Positions 17,108 through 22,657 of a stretch of DNA of 23,364 nucleotides are shown here, piece by piece (within the stretch, counting starts at the first letter, position 1; every line of letters starts with the position of its first letter). Source of the DNA: Elysia marginata (taxonomy: Eukaryota; Mollusca; Gastropoda; Plakobranchidae). The stretch lies in assembly GCA_019649035.1 (NCBI GenBank), contig BMAT01009729.1, forward strand, positions 13,774 through 37,137, in the 5' to 3' direction. The position numbers and the translations under genes were made by a program. The notes beneath the pieces are model-generated. The model worked only from the letters and a program-made list of their open reading frames with translations. It made no database searches and was not told the origin of the DNA.

Positions 17108-18124
17108 GGAGAGAAAGAGAGAGACCTTGTTTCCGGTAACCCCTGCTTCACAGGGTGTTTCATCATTCTGGTGTCTTAAGATCATTTAATGCAGCTATAG
17201 ATCTAGACAGCATTGCGTGCAATGATAAAGACAAATGGTGCAATGGCGAATTGACCTAAAAGTCACAAAAAATTTTTCATTAAATAATTATTCAGTTGAG
17301 AAAGGCAATATAGAGCTTAACAAAAACGGAAAACCAATTTGAAAATTGCAACTTAATAAGTTTTAAATCTTTGGGTCAAACAGGTATGCGTTTGGCAACC
17401 AAATAAGACAATACATAGATAACCTTAAAATTAGGGAGAAAGGCGCCGTACCACATCTAACTAAACCTCAAATTACCATAGAACATGCGCATGGATTGGT
17501 AGATTTTTATAGTAAACCAACAACGTCAAGTTATATAAGCTCTATAAAATTATCAATTTTAACTAATTAAAAAATTATGCAAAAATGTTGTTTAATGTAG
17601 GATTTGTACATATCCACGCACGAAAGAGTTGTATGTTGATTGACAGTCACAAGCTAGAGTAAAGTTCTCGTGTTCTAGGACGAAATACGATGAACTGCAC
17701 AGACAAAAAAGAATCTATAGTACTGGTACTGCAATAACTTTGTTTCATACAAGCGAAAAGTAAGAATCTTTCACATCATATTAATATCCGTTTTTATGTC
17801 TATAGTAACATAAAATGAAGAAACTATGGAACCGTACTCGATATCAATCGATATTAACATGAATAAAGTATCTTTAAAATCGTATGAATATTATTTTCAT
17901 ATCAATATTGGCATGAAGAGACTTAGCAGACGTTGTATGTGAAGAAAAAAAAAAACAAGACAGCCCGGCGCTGCTACCTTGAAGGAAAAAGAGGAGGAGT
18001 TTCTCTGGAGTTTCTTGATGGGGGAGTAGATGGCCCTCTCCGGGCCGCTGCCAGCGAAGGAGTGATGTCTGAACACATTCCTGTGAGTGGAACTTCTCCG
18101 CTCTACCACAGATTCTCGCCTCAT
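2896..18124 (-). CDS. PLEKHG5: PLEKHG5-like Rho guanine-nucleotide exchange factor (DH-PH), joined from 12 exons
   Basis: Gene-level entry. The minus-strand join, in transcript order, is 18124-17978, 16416-16249, 14989-14894, 14364-14314, 11327-11175, 10512-10402, 9754-9605, 7729-7592, 7136-7014, 6284-6039, 5080-3366, 2905-2896. This gives 1035 codons plus TAG. Family knowledge: PLEKHG5 (Syx) activates RhoA by GDP/GTP exchange through its DH domain. The PH domain and tail control location, and the C-terminus binds PDZ proteins of the Mupp1/Patj polarity complex. Seen here: DH motifs ([32 protein letters not shown]), PH core (CLLFTDLIL; IIRPP; ELRDKGSFLLIY; final Trp), C-terminal RKLTHADILKMKK and SEV. 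Each aligns with human PLEKHG5 recalled from memory. PLEKHG6 is the nearest alternative family member, but the SEV ending and tail motif favour PLEKHG5. The true N-terminus is uncertain and additional 5' exons are expected. Confidence 0.9.
2906..3365 (-). other. terminal intron with donor overlapping a stop codon
   Basis: This 460-base intron separates the tail exon from the Ser-Glu-Val exon. On the minus strand its first bases GTAAGTAC include the TAA (3364-3362) that closes the unspliced frame. Retention gives a protein ending VESS. Splicing gives VESSEV. No other coding signal was seen inside. Confidence 0.75.
3366..5080 (-). CDS. PLEKHG5: PLEKHG5-like large tail exon: Ser-rich disordered region, polyQ, 14-3-3-like site, C-terminal helix
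   Basis: The acceptor ATCCGTTTCACAG|AAA begins 571 full codons plus two bases (TC), ending at the donor C|GTAAGT (3365). It opens with a short charged helix (KDYKLKKIQESAELERIRSG). A long low-complexity tail follows, with Ser, Asn and Gly runs, a proline motif SRPPPVPGVV, ten glutamines at 4303-4274 (residues 721-730), and acidic and Ser clusters. RSKSTP (3553-3536, residues 971-976) fits the 14-3-3 mode I pattern RSxSxP and sits where human has LLKSKSEASLL. Near the end RKLTHADILKMKKLKHQV matches human RKLTLAQLYRIRTTLLL. The reading frame continues two more codons into the intron (TCG TAA), so unspliced RNA ends VESS instead of VESSEV. Confidence 0.95.
4274..4303 (-). repeat. coding CAG/CAA repeat (10 glutamines)
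   Basis: This sits inside the tail exon. The codons are mixed CAA and CAG: CAA-rich at the 5' part of the coding strand, then mostly CAG. Mixed codons usually make such tracts more stable than pure CAG. Confidence 0.95.
5388..5600. repeat. degenerate G-rich minisatellite, about seven units of 25-35 bases
   Basis: Repeated pattern 'GGGGGTGAAGGTACTGCAACTG' with variation: units start near 5396, 5424, 5456, 5484, 5509, 5535 and 5570. Each holds a G-run followed by a TACTGC/ACTGCT motif. A part in opposite orientation (CACCCCAGCAGTAGCAGTG) lies just upstream near 5323-5343, so the block can fold back on itself. Confidence 0.75.
5676..5719. repeat. exact tandem duplication of a 22-base unit
   Basis: Two copies of CTGCCACTAACAG followed by ATTCCCATT lie head to tail (5676-5697 and 5698-5719) with no differences, so the duplication is recent or conserved by conversion. 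Confidence 0.95.
6039..6284 (-). CDS. PLEKHG5: PLEKHG5-like exon, PH domain core
   Basis: The acceptor is CATACCTACAG|CTG and the donor is CAA|GTAAGA at 6038-6037. The 82 codons, phase 0/0, begin LDVDCLLFTDLILICKSNKK, contain IIRPPMRLDQLVVSELRDKG and SFLLIYMNEYHVPISAFTF, and end in the C-terminal PH helix GIRAWLERFRDAQ (residues 380-461). The near-invariant PH tryptophan is W453. Human PLEKHG5 has CFLFTDLLLVTK, VIRPPLLVDKIVCRELRD and [20 protein letters not shown], so this is one of the best-conserved parts. PH domains next to DH domains bind phosphoinositides or assist exchange. Lipid specificity cannot be read here. Confidence 0.97.
6285..7013 (-). other. intron within the PH domain
   Basis: The minus-strand borders are GTGATG (7013) and CCTACAG (6285). 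It is AT-rich with A-runs around 6770-6850 and 6940. The frame upstream of the PH core exon happens to stay open to 6548, but this stretch is Leu/Phe-rich, lacks alignment and lies upstream of a good acceptor, so it is intron. Confidence 0.85.
7014..7136 (-). CDS. PLEKHG5: PLEKHG5-like exon, PH domain start
   Basis: The acceptor is TTGGTAAACAG|ATC, with a weak pyrimidine tract. The donor is AAG|GTGATG at 7013-7012. The 41 codons, phase 0/0, run IIQEYNGNFNLLAPMPGF to SHSSLRMKEAQAAK (residues 339-379). It aligns with human LKEFLHLDLTAPIPG and LLLEGSLRMKEGKDSK, the first strands of the PH domain. Both splice sites are weaker than elsewhere in the gene, but the alignment leaves little doubt. Confidence 0.93.
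7137..7591 (-). other. intron between DH-PH linker and PH start
   Basis: The borders are GTAAGA (7591) and TAAACAG (7137). It is AT-rich. No further feature was recognised. Confidence 0.85.
7592..7729 (-). CDS. PLEKHG5: PLEKHG5-like exon, end of DH and DH-PH linker
   Basis: The acceptor is CTGTCTGCAG|ATT and the donor is AAG|GTAAGA at 7591-7590. The 46 codons, phase 0/0, begin IESVEKLCWAANTSLKRRED and end YDAIEAPNDECAK (residues 293-338). This is the last DH helix and the linker to PH, matching human SVERFIHHVNACMRQRQER and IDAYEVVESSSDEVDK. The intron immediately upstream is a degenerate tandem array whose units carry the same TGTCTGCAG-like string. Confidence 0.95.
7730..8290. repeat. degenerate intronic tandem array whose units resemble the adjacent splice acceptor
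   Basis: Plus-strand strings of the type CTGTAGACAGACAYC...TAAACAA recur at about 7730, 7773, 7889, 7948, 7998, 8087, 8112, 8197 and 8236. Spacing is irregular, often 25-60 bases. On the minus (transcribed) strand they read TGTCTGTCTACAG, close to the true acceptor CTGTCTGCAG at 7730. The array begins exactly at that exon border. Units are strongly diverged, so the count is approximate. Confidence 0.6.
8693..8885 (+). repeat. dispersed repeat, copy 1 (inverted relative to 11639-11823)
   Basis: This 193-base copy contains shared blocks such as AAATCGGTTGGTTTTTATCT, GCAACGTTCTAGAATGCGAA and GACTTCGTCCAAAAATTAAT around a C-run (about 8808-8823). The reverse complement of 11639-11823 matches it almost throughout, including the C-run. 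Confidence 0.93.
9040..9262. repeat. long near-perfect hairpin (foldback element)
   Basis: Arms 9040-9145 and 9157-9262 (106 bases each) are reverse complements with about four mismatches, around an 11-base loop. Shared core: TACGCGTACGTGAAAATCGG and AAACTATAAAAATAATGAAA. No open frame and no convincing target-site duplication was seen. It resembles a foldback MITE. A structured intronic RNA is the alternative. Confidence 0.95.
9522..9561. repeat. (CT)n microsatellite ending in a 2-base gap
   Basis: A CT run ends in two N at 9560-9561 and is followed by TTTC units. The repeat length is probably unresolved in the assembly. Confidence 0.9.
9605..9754 (-). CDS. PLEKHG5: PLEKHG5-like exon, DH domain conserved region 3
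   Basis: The acceptor is GTATGTGTAG|TGG and the donor is ATG|GTAAGT at 9604-9603. The 50 codons, phase 0/0, contain [20 protein letters not shown] and LLLQAILKHTESEHDTVAIR (residues 243-292). This is the long alpha helix (CR3) that forms most of the GTPase-binding face in DH domains. The hallmark 'KPxQRLxKYxLLL' is intact, with K261, R265, K268 and Y269. Human has LAKPHQRLTKYPLLL at this place. A short (CT)n/N gap lies just downstream in the intron (plus 9522-9561). Confidence 0.97.
9755..10401 (-). other. intron in the DH domain
   Basis: The borders are GTACGG (10401) and TGTGTAG (9755). On the plus strand it is purine-rich (GA) and carries copy 1 of a direct repeat (9894-10010). No coding signal was seen. 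Confidence 0.85.
9894..10010 (+). repeat. dispersed purine-rich repeat, copy 1
   Basis: It shares with 13977-14090 the blocks GATTAAAGAGAGCTTGGGGA, CAGCAAAACAGG/GAGCAAAACAGG and AAAAGATAGGCATGAGAAC, in the same order and strand. A GA-rich tail follows both copies. Confidence 0.9.
10402..10512 (-). CDS. PLEKHG5: PLEKHG5-like exon, DH domain
   Basis: The acceptor is ATCTCCGCAG|TTC and the donor is TCG|GTACGG at 10401-10400. The 37 codons, phase 0/0, read FPILFQVYFKYFIEHKSCME then YAKSRMENSDLFKTFIS (residues 206-242). This aligns with human [20 protein letters not shown] followed by LRDNDLFRAYIT. A longer open frame overlaps in another phase (10359-10550) but gives no alignment, so it is not used. 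Confidence 0.95.
10513..11174 (-). other. intron in the DH domain
   Basis: The borders are GTAAGT (11174) and CTCCGCAG (10513). It is AT-rich and unremarkable, apart from a short repeat ACTCGGGTAAAA at about 10873 and 10979. Confidence 0.85.
11175..11327 (-). CDS. PLEKHG5: PLEKHG5-like exon, DH domain central helices
   Basis: The acceptor is TGTCTTTAACCAG|ATC and the donor is CAC|GTAAGT at 11174-11173. The 51 codons, phase 0/0, begin IETERLFSNIDKIFECNCLF and end LLAREGFVDH (residues 155-205). The 'AERLFSNIxxI' element is the DH second conserved stretch and matches human VEAERLFSNIPEIAQLH. The residues after it form the helix bundle up to 'FVDHF'. Confidence 0.96.
11639..11823 (-). repeat. 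dispersed repeat, copy 2 (inverted relative to 8693-8885)
   Basis: Its reverse complement matches copy 1 with scattered substitutions. The G-run here (about 11691-11708) is the C-run of copy 1. Three DH exons lie between the copies. Confidence 0.93.
12043..12117. repeat. (CT)n microsatellite with a 21-base assembly gap
   Basis: CT units lie on both sides of N at 12061-12081. The real length is unknown. Confidence 0.9.
13397..13452. repeat. CT-rich microsatellite
   Basis: Interrupted CT and CCCT units give artefact Arg-Glu frames on the minus strand. Confidence 0.8.
13885..13934. repeat. (GA)n microsatellite
   Basis: About 25 GA units with one GGGA interruption, just upstream of copy 2 of the purine-rich repeat. 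Confidence 0.9.
13977..14090 (+). repeat. dispersed purine-rich repeat, copy 2
   Basis: Same orientation as 9894-10010, about 4.1 kb away, with roughly one difference in ten bases by eye and a GA-rich continuation to about 14155. Confidence 0.9.
14314..14364 (-). CDS. PLEKHG5: PLEKHG5-like 51-base exon, DH domain
   Basis: This very short exon has acceptor TTTCTGCAG|GTC and donor GAG|GTAGGT at 14313-14312. Its 17 codons (VFQNCLINVQQEGFLNE, residues 138-154) align with human LFLCCLLNLQESGLLCE. They form the end of the first DH helix and the turn before 'ERLFSN'. It is phase 0 at both ends, so skipping it would keep the frame but break the DH fold. It is too short for ORF-based finders and rests on alignment plus good splice sites. 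Confidence 0.94.
14365..14893 (-). other. intron in the DH domain
   Basis: The borders are GTGAGT (14893) and TTCTGCAG (14365). Most of it (about 14455-14700) is GA-rich on the plus strand, giving Ser/Leu artefact frames on the minus strand. Confidence 0.85.
14894..14989 (-). CDS. PLEKHG5: PLEKHG5-like exon, DH domain conserved region 1
   Basis: The acceptor is TTGTGTGCAG|AAT and the donor is GAT|GTGAGT at 14893-14892. The 32 codons, phase 0/0, contain [20 protein letters not shown] (residues 106-137). This is the first helix (CR1) of the DH domain. The glutamate in 'TEVSY' (residue 125) matches the DH glutamate that contacts the GTPase switch I region in Dbl-family proteins. It is nearly identical to human [20 protein letters not shown]. 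The intron just upstream is a tandem array whose units copy this acceptor (see the repeat at 14990). Confidence 0.96.
14990..15262. repeat. three-unit tandem array containing copies of the splice acceptor
   Basis: Units start at 14990, 15085 and 15174 (95, 89 and about 89 bases). Shared landmarks are CTGCRCAYAA at the start, then ACCATTGGC or ACCATGGAC, then CAGGACAAGATAAA-like and an AAGTA end. On the minus strand every unit ends in a string like TTGTGTGCAG, and the first one is the real acceptor of the DH exon. Confidence 0.85.
14990..16248 (-). other. intron before the DH domain
   Basis: The borders are GTGAGT (16248) and TGTGCAG (14990). The end nearest the DH exon is a three-unit tandem array (14990-15262). 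The rest is AT-rich with a G-run at about 16121-16134. No coding signal was seen. Confidence 0.85.
16249..16416 (-). CDS. PLEKHG5: PLEKHG5-like exon, linker before the DH domain
   Basis: The acceptor CTCCCTCCAG|GAC has a pyrimidine tract that runs into an assembly gap and a C-run (minus sense). The donor is GCG|GTGAGT at 16248-16247. Its 56 codons, phase 0 at both ends, read DRERQDQLTELLGRYSAHGL... and end LEPHWHSLVDNSA (residues 50-105). It aligns with the human PLEKHG5 linker that contains LEGKLHTYSLFGLPRLP and LEDSWRELIDG (from memory). The 'YxxHGLPPLP' and 'LEPHWHSLVD' parts are the conserved anchors. The function of this linker is not established. By position it may be part of the autoinhibitory N-terminal half. 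Confidence 0.9.
16417..17977 (-). other. intron in the N-terminal linker
   Basis: The borders are GTAGCA (17977) and CCTCCAG (16417). It contains a 2-base gap with a G-run right beside the acceptor (16429-16440), a GA-rich patch (about 16500-16600) and a (GA)n run (17076-17106). The remainder is AT-rich. Confidence 0.8.
17076..17106. repeat. (GA)n microsatellite
   Basis: About fifteen GA units. Confidence 0.9.
17978..18124 (-). CDS. PLEKHG5: PLEKHG5-like exon, basic/serine-rich N-terminal segment
   Basis: An open frame on the minus strand runs from an in-frame TGA at 18151-18149 to the donor AAG|GTAGCA (exon end 17978). The ATG at 18124-18122 lies in a favourable context (GCCATGA) and gives MRRESVVERRSSTHR... 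down to NSSSFSFK, residues 1-49 of the numbering used here. The segment is rich in Arg, His and Ser, with basophilic kinase-like sites (RRSS, KLQRNSSS), and shows no fold. The frame joins without a break to the next exon (phase 0). The 5' edge is uncertain. The ATG may be a true internal start of a short isoform, or an acceptor may lie between 18151 and about 18090. Candidate AG dinucleotides there have poor pyrimidine tracts. Confidence 0.72.
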
Positions 18125-21100
18125 GGCCACAGCCGGAAGTAAGGGGTATCAGCGGAAGTCAACGAAACCGATTTTAGGCCCTATTCTTCCCTTCGTTGTA
18201 AGAAGATCTAGTCTTTCAGCAATGTTATGACACACCAATCAAGTCAACCTTAGTATTCACTCCTATCACTTTAACGGTTCCCATGGCTTACAATGATAGA
18301 CTTGAATTTCATGGCGGATTGTTCTTCGCACATACTTCACAAAGCGTGCACACAGTGACTCTAGAGATAGATATTCGAGTTACATTTCATACTTGAAAAT
18401 CTCTCAGAAGCAATATTGACACATACTTTAGGATATGATTCACACTTGTATTTTTTTATCTGGGAAAATTTTTAACCATGTGATAGGATAAACTGTTTTT
18501 TTTTTATTCCTAGAAGATACAAAAAGTACGCACAGGCCATGTAAGTCGAAAACTTTCATGAGAACATTAAGACTATAAACCGTCATAATGGTTGTTTTTA
18601 ATTATGGCAACTAAGCGTACCGGTACCGTGAAGGCGCTATTCGTCTTTTCGACATGCAACCGAAAAATGGATTATCTACCTTTAAAAGTTCTGAGCTGAG
18701 GCAAAGTATATTTATTATAATTTTAAACACAGTATAAAGCAATAAAACCAAGGGGCACCAAAAGAAAAGTAGCGAAAGACCCTAAAAAAAAACAGAAAGC
18801 AACAGAAAGAATGGGATGCCTTGCCAAAGTTCCAGCCTGCTCGCTATTGACCTTATGTTTTCACTAGCAAAAAGTACCAAACAAGATCAAGAATTCACTA
18901 TTCAGCTTATTAGGAAGATTATTGTAGTACTTCATGGAATAACCGGATGCTTATAAAAGTTTCGTAAGTATGCACTGCAAGTCACGGAGGAATCAGTTGG
19001 TGAAACCCTTTACATCAGGTTGGCATAACAGGTAACACAGTCACTGATAGAATCTCAGCAACCATTATCAATCTAATCCTAAACTGTAGTCACGACTACG
19101 ACTACGCGTGTTATAGCGAAAAAAACCCACCTATATTTGACTTTCGCATAACGTATGACCAGCTAACTGGAAACAGCTGCACGCGTATCCTCGAAAATCG
19201 ACGTAATTTAAGAGGCAGAAAAATAAAATTAACGAAAAACAGCCTACAATAGTTTATCACACGGGGAAACCTGTGATAGGCTAGCTATGGGTACGTAACT
19301 CCATCAGGGAAGGAAGATTTGTCTTTGGTTGTCTGTGCTATATCCCTAATTTGCGCTCGAATAACCCCTCGCAAATTAGATGCAATCAAATATAACTGAA
19401 CAGCTAAGCTTGAGATTAGACAGATCAGAAGAATCGAGCACAAGATGTGAAGTTACTAGCACCTGAGACGCCAGAAATCTCTGGTGTCTAATATTGCCCG
19501 CACGATGGTAAGGCTAAGCTATATGTGGTCATGTGTGTTAGTTGACCACTGATTGTCTCCTCCACGTCTGTTAGATTTTCCGTTCCCCGTCATCGATCGG
19601 CGACCACTGACAGACAGACAGCCGCCCAGTGTGGCCATGTACCTGGTCTGACCACTCTACTCGCCATACGGACTTAACAATCCAGACATTTTGCCTGGGC
19701 GCTCATGTGAAGAGAATAGGTTAGAGTAGTGTCCTCTTGTTTGCACAAGGCAAACATTTCGGTCCTAGATCTAATCGAGAGGACGATATCAGGAAACCTG
19801 CAGTTCTAGCGGGTTTATTTTCAATTACATGTAACGGTATCACTTGTTCTGATACAGACTCTCGCCTTCATCCGGTTCTTGGCCTAGTTCTCAGGCAATA
19901 AAGATCATTCGTCATTTCCCGATACACGCTAGAAATACATGAATGTACAGGAAAATTTGGTCAGGCTAAAAGATACAACATTGAATTTGTTTCTAAGGTA
20001 ACATTCGTAGCTTAGACTCAGGTATCATCCGTAGCTCGGACTCCTCTTCTTCAATTGCCGTAAAAATCTCGCAAACAGACAAAAAACAAAGAAAAAAAAA
20101 CTTGGAGGCGCTAAACATTTGAAGCTGTCGAGCGTGGTTGACAAATTTAACTGAAGACATAGCTGATTATCTAGTCTAGCCCTCCATACTTCACTCTCAT
20201 GGCTCACTATTCCAGTGTCTCTACTGAAAGTTCAATCATAGTTGGTGAGCGCTTGATGTAGAGTAGATAACACGAAATGCAGCAATTACGACCACAAGTG
20301 GAAAATCCCCTGCAATCTCTTTGTCGATCTTAGTTAGTACCAAACATCTAGCACCAAATAGATTACGAGCACGAAATCTTTGGACGATCTCAAGCAATGC
20401 ATTTCATATAGCAAAACAAAAATCACGAATCGGAGTACATATAGGTCATCGCCATAGAAAGGGAAAATAAGGGAATAGGTTATGCTTTTAACACACGAGT
20501 GCATACGAAATATATGAAAAGTTAGCTCCGATTTTCTGCGATTTCTGAATTTACTAAAACTAAATACCAAACGAATAGACCTTTTAGTTCAGTGAGAGAT
20601 TTTACCTATCTCAAACTTCACGCTTTCCTAATCTACAGTATACGTCCGTCATATCTACGTTTCTAGACCCATACTGTTCTTCGCATATGGAACCAAATAA
20701 AAATCTTCATCGGTTCAAAATCTTTGTCTGTGACGTAACGTTAACAATTTAAGGTGGAGACAATCACAAAACTTGAGAGTTTTCTTTTTTTGTAAAAGCA
20801 CAATATAACACGTTAGTCTACCTCAAAGGTCGCAGATTTATTTTCATGTCCTACGATAAGATTACAGTGCGTCTTGTTAGAAACGACCTATCTTTTTCCT
20901 TATTTCATTTCTTTTGCTTAGATTACACTATCTCAAGTTTCTTTATAATGAGACCAACTTTAGAGACCTACAATAATCGATAAAAGCCAAAGGTGACATT
21001 AGCTGATAGCTTTTTGAGGAGCACACCAAGAAGAAGATACACACTGTAACACAGTTTTTAATCTTTATCTACACAAACAGCTAGCGGTGCACAATAAAAA

Positions 21101-21502
21101 ATGGCGACCCAAAGGACGCCTTATAAATAATCCACAATATTGTATAATGTTATGCGCCTTTGAACAGGGCATTAAAATGCATTCGTGTCATCAATTAAGG
21201 GATCTGTCTACAAGGAAACAAAATTTACCCGTTAAAGCAAGGGAAACACGGATTTTCATGGCTCAACAGCATTTGGTTTTGAATAGATTCAACGTTTCGG
21301 GCCTAGTGTTATTACTTTTGAAGCAATGATTCATGACATAAAAGAAGAAACAGTTTACAACGGCATTGAAATAAACGACTGGGTTCAAAAAAAGGACAAC
21401 TTTAGTTAGAAGAAAATACAGTTCCTGATTTAAACATTCAAAAAACGAATGACGAAAGATAGGTGACAAAAATAGACATAGATATAAAAGACTCATCTAC
21501 TG

Positions 21503-21649
21503 GGAAAACAAAAAGACTATAAAATATTCTTTTCTCTTGCTCTGAAGAAATAAAAAAAAACCTGCGAAGTTGTCAGACAGAACAAAATGACTACACAATA
21601 CTTTTCCTCTTGTTATTAAAATAAAAAAACCTGCGAAGGCGTCAGGCAG
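21503..21649. repeat. diverged tandem duplication, two units of about 70-78 bases
   Basis: Both units end AAAAACCTGCGAAG followed by G/TYGTCAGRCAG (21580 and 21649). Their first halves share GACTAYAMAATA, a CTCTTG-containing stretch and AATAAAA. Confidence 0.75.
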
Positions 21650-22074
21650 CTTGGCTCCAGAAAATATTTAAAACAGCATCAAAATGTAAACTGAACTTGG
21701 AGAGCGAGACAAAACAAACCTTTACTGTGTGAAAAAAACACTTTCTAGATCTTATTCTTTTCCATCTAATAAAAAAGGATTAACAAAAGGCTGGTACGTG
21801 TAATGAGAGTCAAGTATTAATCACAATGACGACCTAAATACAGTAAGTCGGCGGCACAAATTAAGGAGCCTTAGAAAGTCCCTTCACATTCGAAATTCAT
21901 GTATTTCTACTGGACTCAATGATCTAGGAGCAAAGTACACGGCTTAAGATTCTTTCCTAAAACTTTACTCCTGAGATTAAGCCTGCTAGTCCAGAAGAGA
22001 TTCTAGTTAAGACTGAAACTGGTCTTATCAGGTAAAGGTTATCAAGAACCTGAGGTCTGAGGAGTTCAGTCACG

Positions 22075-22089
22075 CACACACACACACAC
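22075..22089. repeat. short (CA)n run
   Basis: Seven CA units close to the donor of the candidate exon at 22115. Confidence 0.8.
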
Positions 22090-22114
22090 CGTGTGACAAT
22101 CACAGTGGTGTCAC

Positions 22115-22174
22115 CTGCTCCTGGAAGAAAGACCCAAGTTTGGCCACACGTTGCGCAACACTGATACCAAACTC
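22115..22174 (-). CDS. candidate upstream coding exon (20 codons)
   Basis: On the minus strand a long C/T-rich tract (rc of about 22176-22235) leads to the acceptor TTTCCAG at 22176-22175. Twenty open codons follow, reading EFGISVAQRVAKLGSFFQEQ, and then a donor CAG|GTGACA at 22114. The exon is phase 0 at both ends, like the downstream exons. Its residues loosely recall the segment RAASRFSGFF that precedes the DH linker in human PLEKHG5, but the match is too weak to prove it. It would join the next exon in frame only through a poor acceptor (GAG|CGG near 18109). It could therefore belong to an isoform with an intervening exon, or be a chance exon-like string. Confidence 0.5.
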
Positions 22175-22452
22175 CTGGAAACCAGAGGTAAATAGGCGGA
22201 GGAGAACGTGTAGGGGAGGGGGGTGGGTCGAGGTTCGGTGGTGGCGCTTCCGGCTTGATATTACTGGGAAATGATGATTCCTATCTTATATAGGCACTCC
22301 TATAACAGTTAATGTGAAGGTTTGAAATGAAGAATTAATAAAAGAATTATAATGCATTAAGTGGCCACTAGTGAACGTCCACTAACAATCTAACATTTCA
22401 CCTGCACCGTTAATGCTTTGAAACTACTATTTCTATGCTACTATTACCATTA

Positions 22453-22458
22453 CCACCT

Positions 22459-22515
<57 letters not shown>

Positions 22516-22516
22516 T
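22453..22516. repeat. (TAC)n trinucleotide microsatellite, array 1
   Basis: About twenty uninterrupted TAC/ACT units. Artefact poly-Tyr and poly-Leu frames arise here. Confidence 0.95.
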
Positions 22517-22597
22517 TACTACTACTACCACCACTACTGCACCTGCTATTACCAAAACCACAACTACCACATAATACGTACTACTTACACTACTTCT

Positions 22598-22605
22598 ACT
22601 ACTTT

Positions 22606-22656
<51 letters not shown>

Positions 22657-22657
22657 C
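22598..22657. repeat. (TAC)n trinucleotide microsatellite, array 2
   Basis: A second block of about eighteen units, 80 bases after the first. Together they form the longest simple repeat in the window. Confidence 0.95.

Larger units (their letters stand above)
18152..22114. other. long non-coding stretch, probably intron or upstream regulatory DNA
   Basis: I recognised no exon by alignment to the PLEKHG5 N-terminal region and no open frame with believable composition. A less AT-rich patch lies at about 19540-19700 and a diverged tandem duplication at 21503-21649. If the exon at 22115-22174 is real this is an intron. If transcription starts just above 18124 it contains the promoter of a short isoform. 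Confidence 0.5.
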
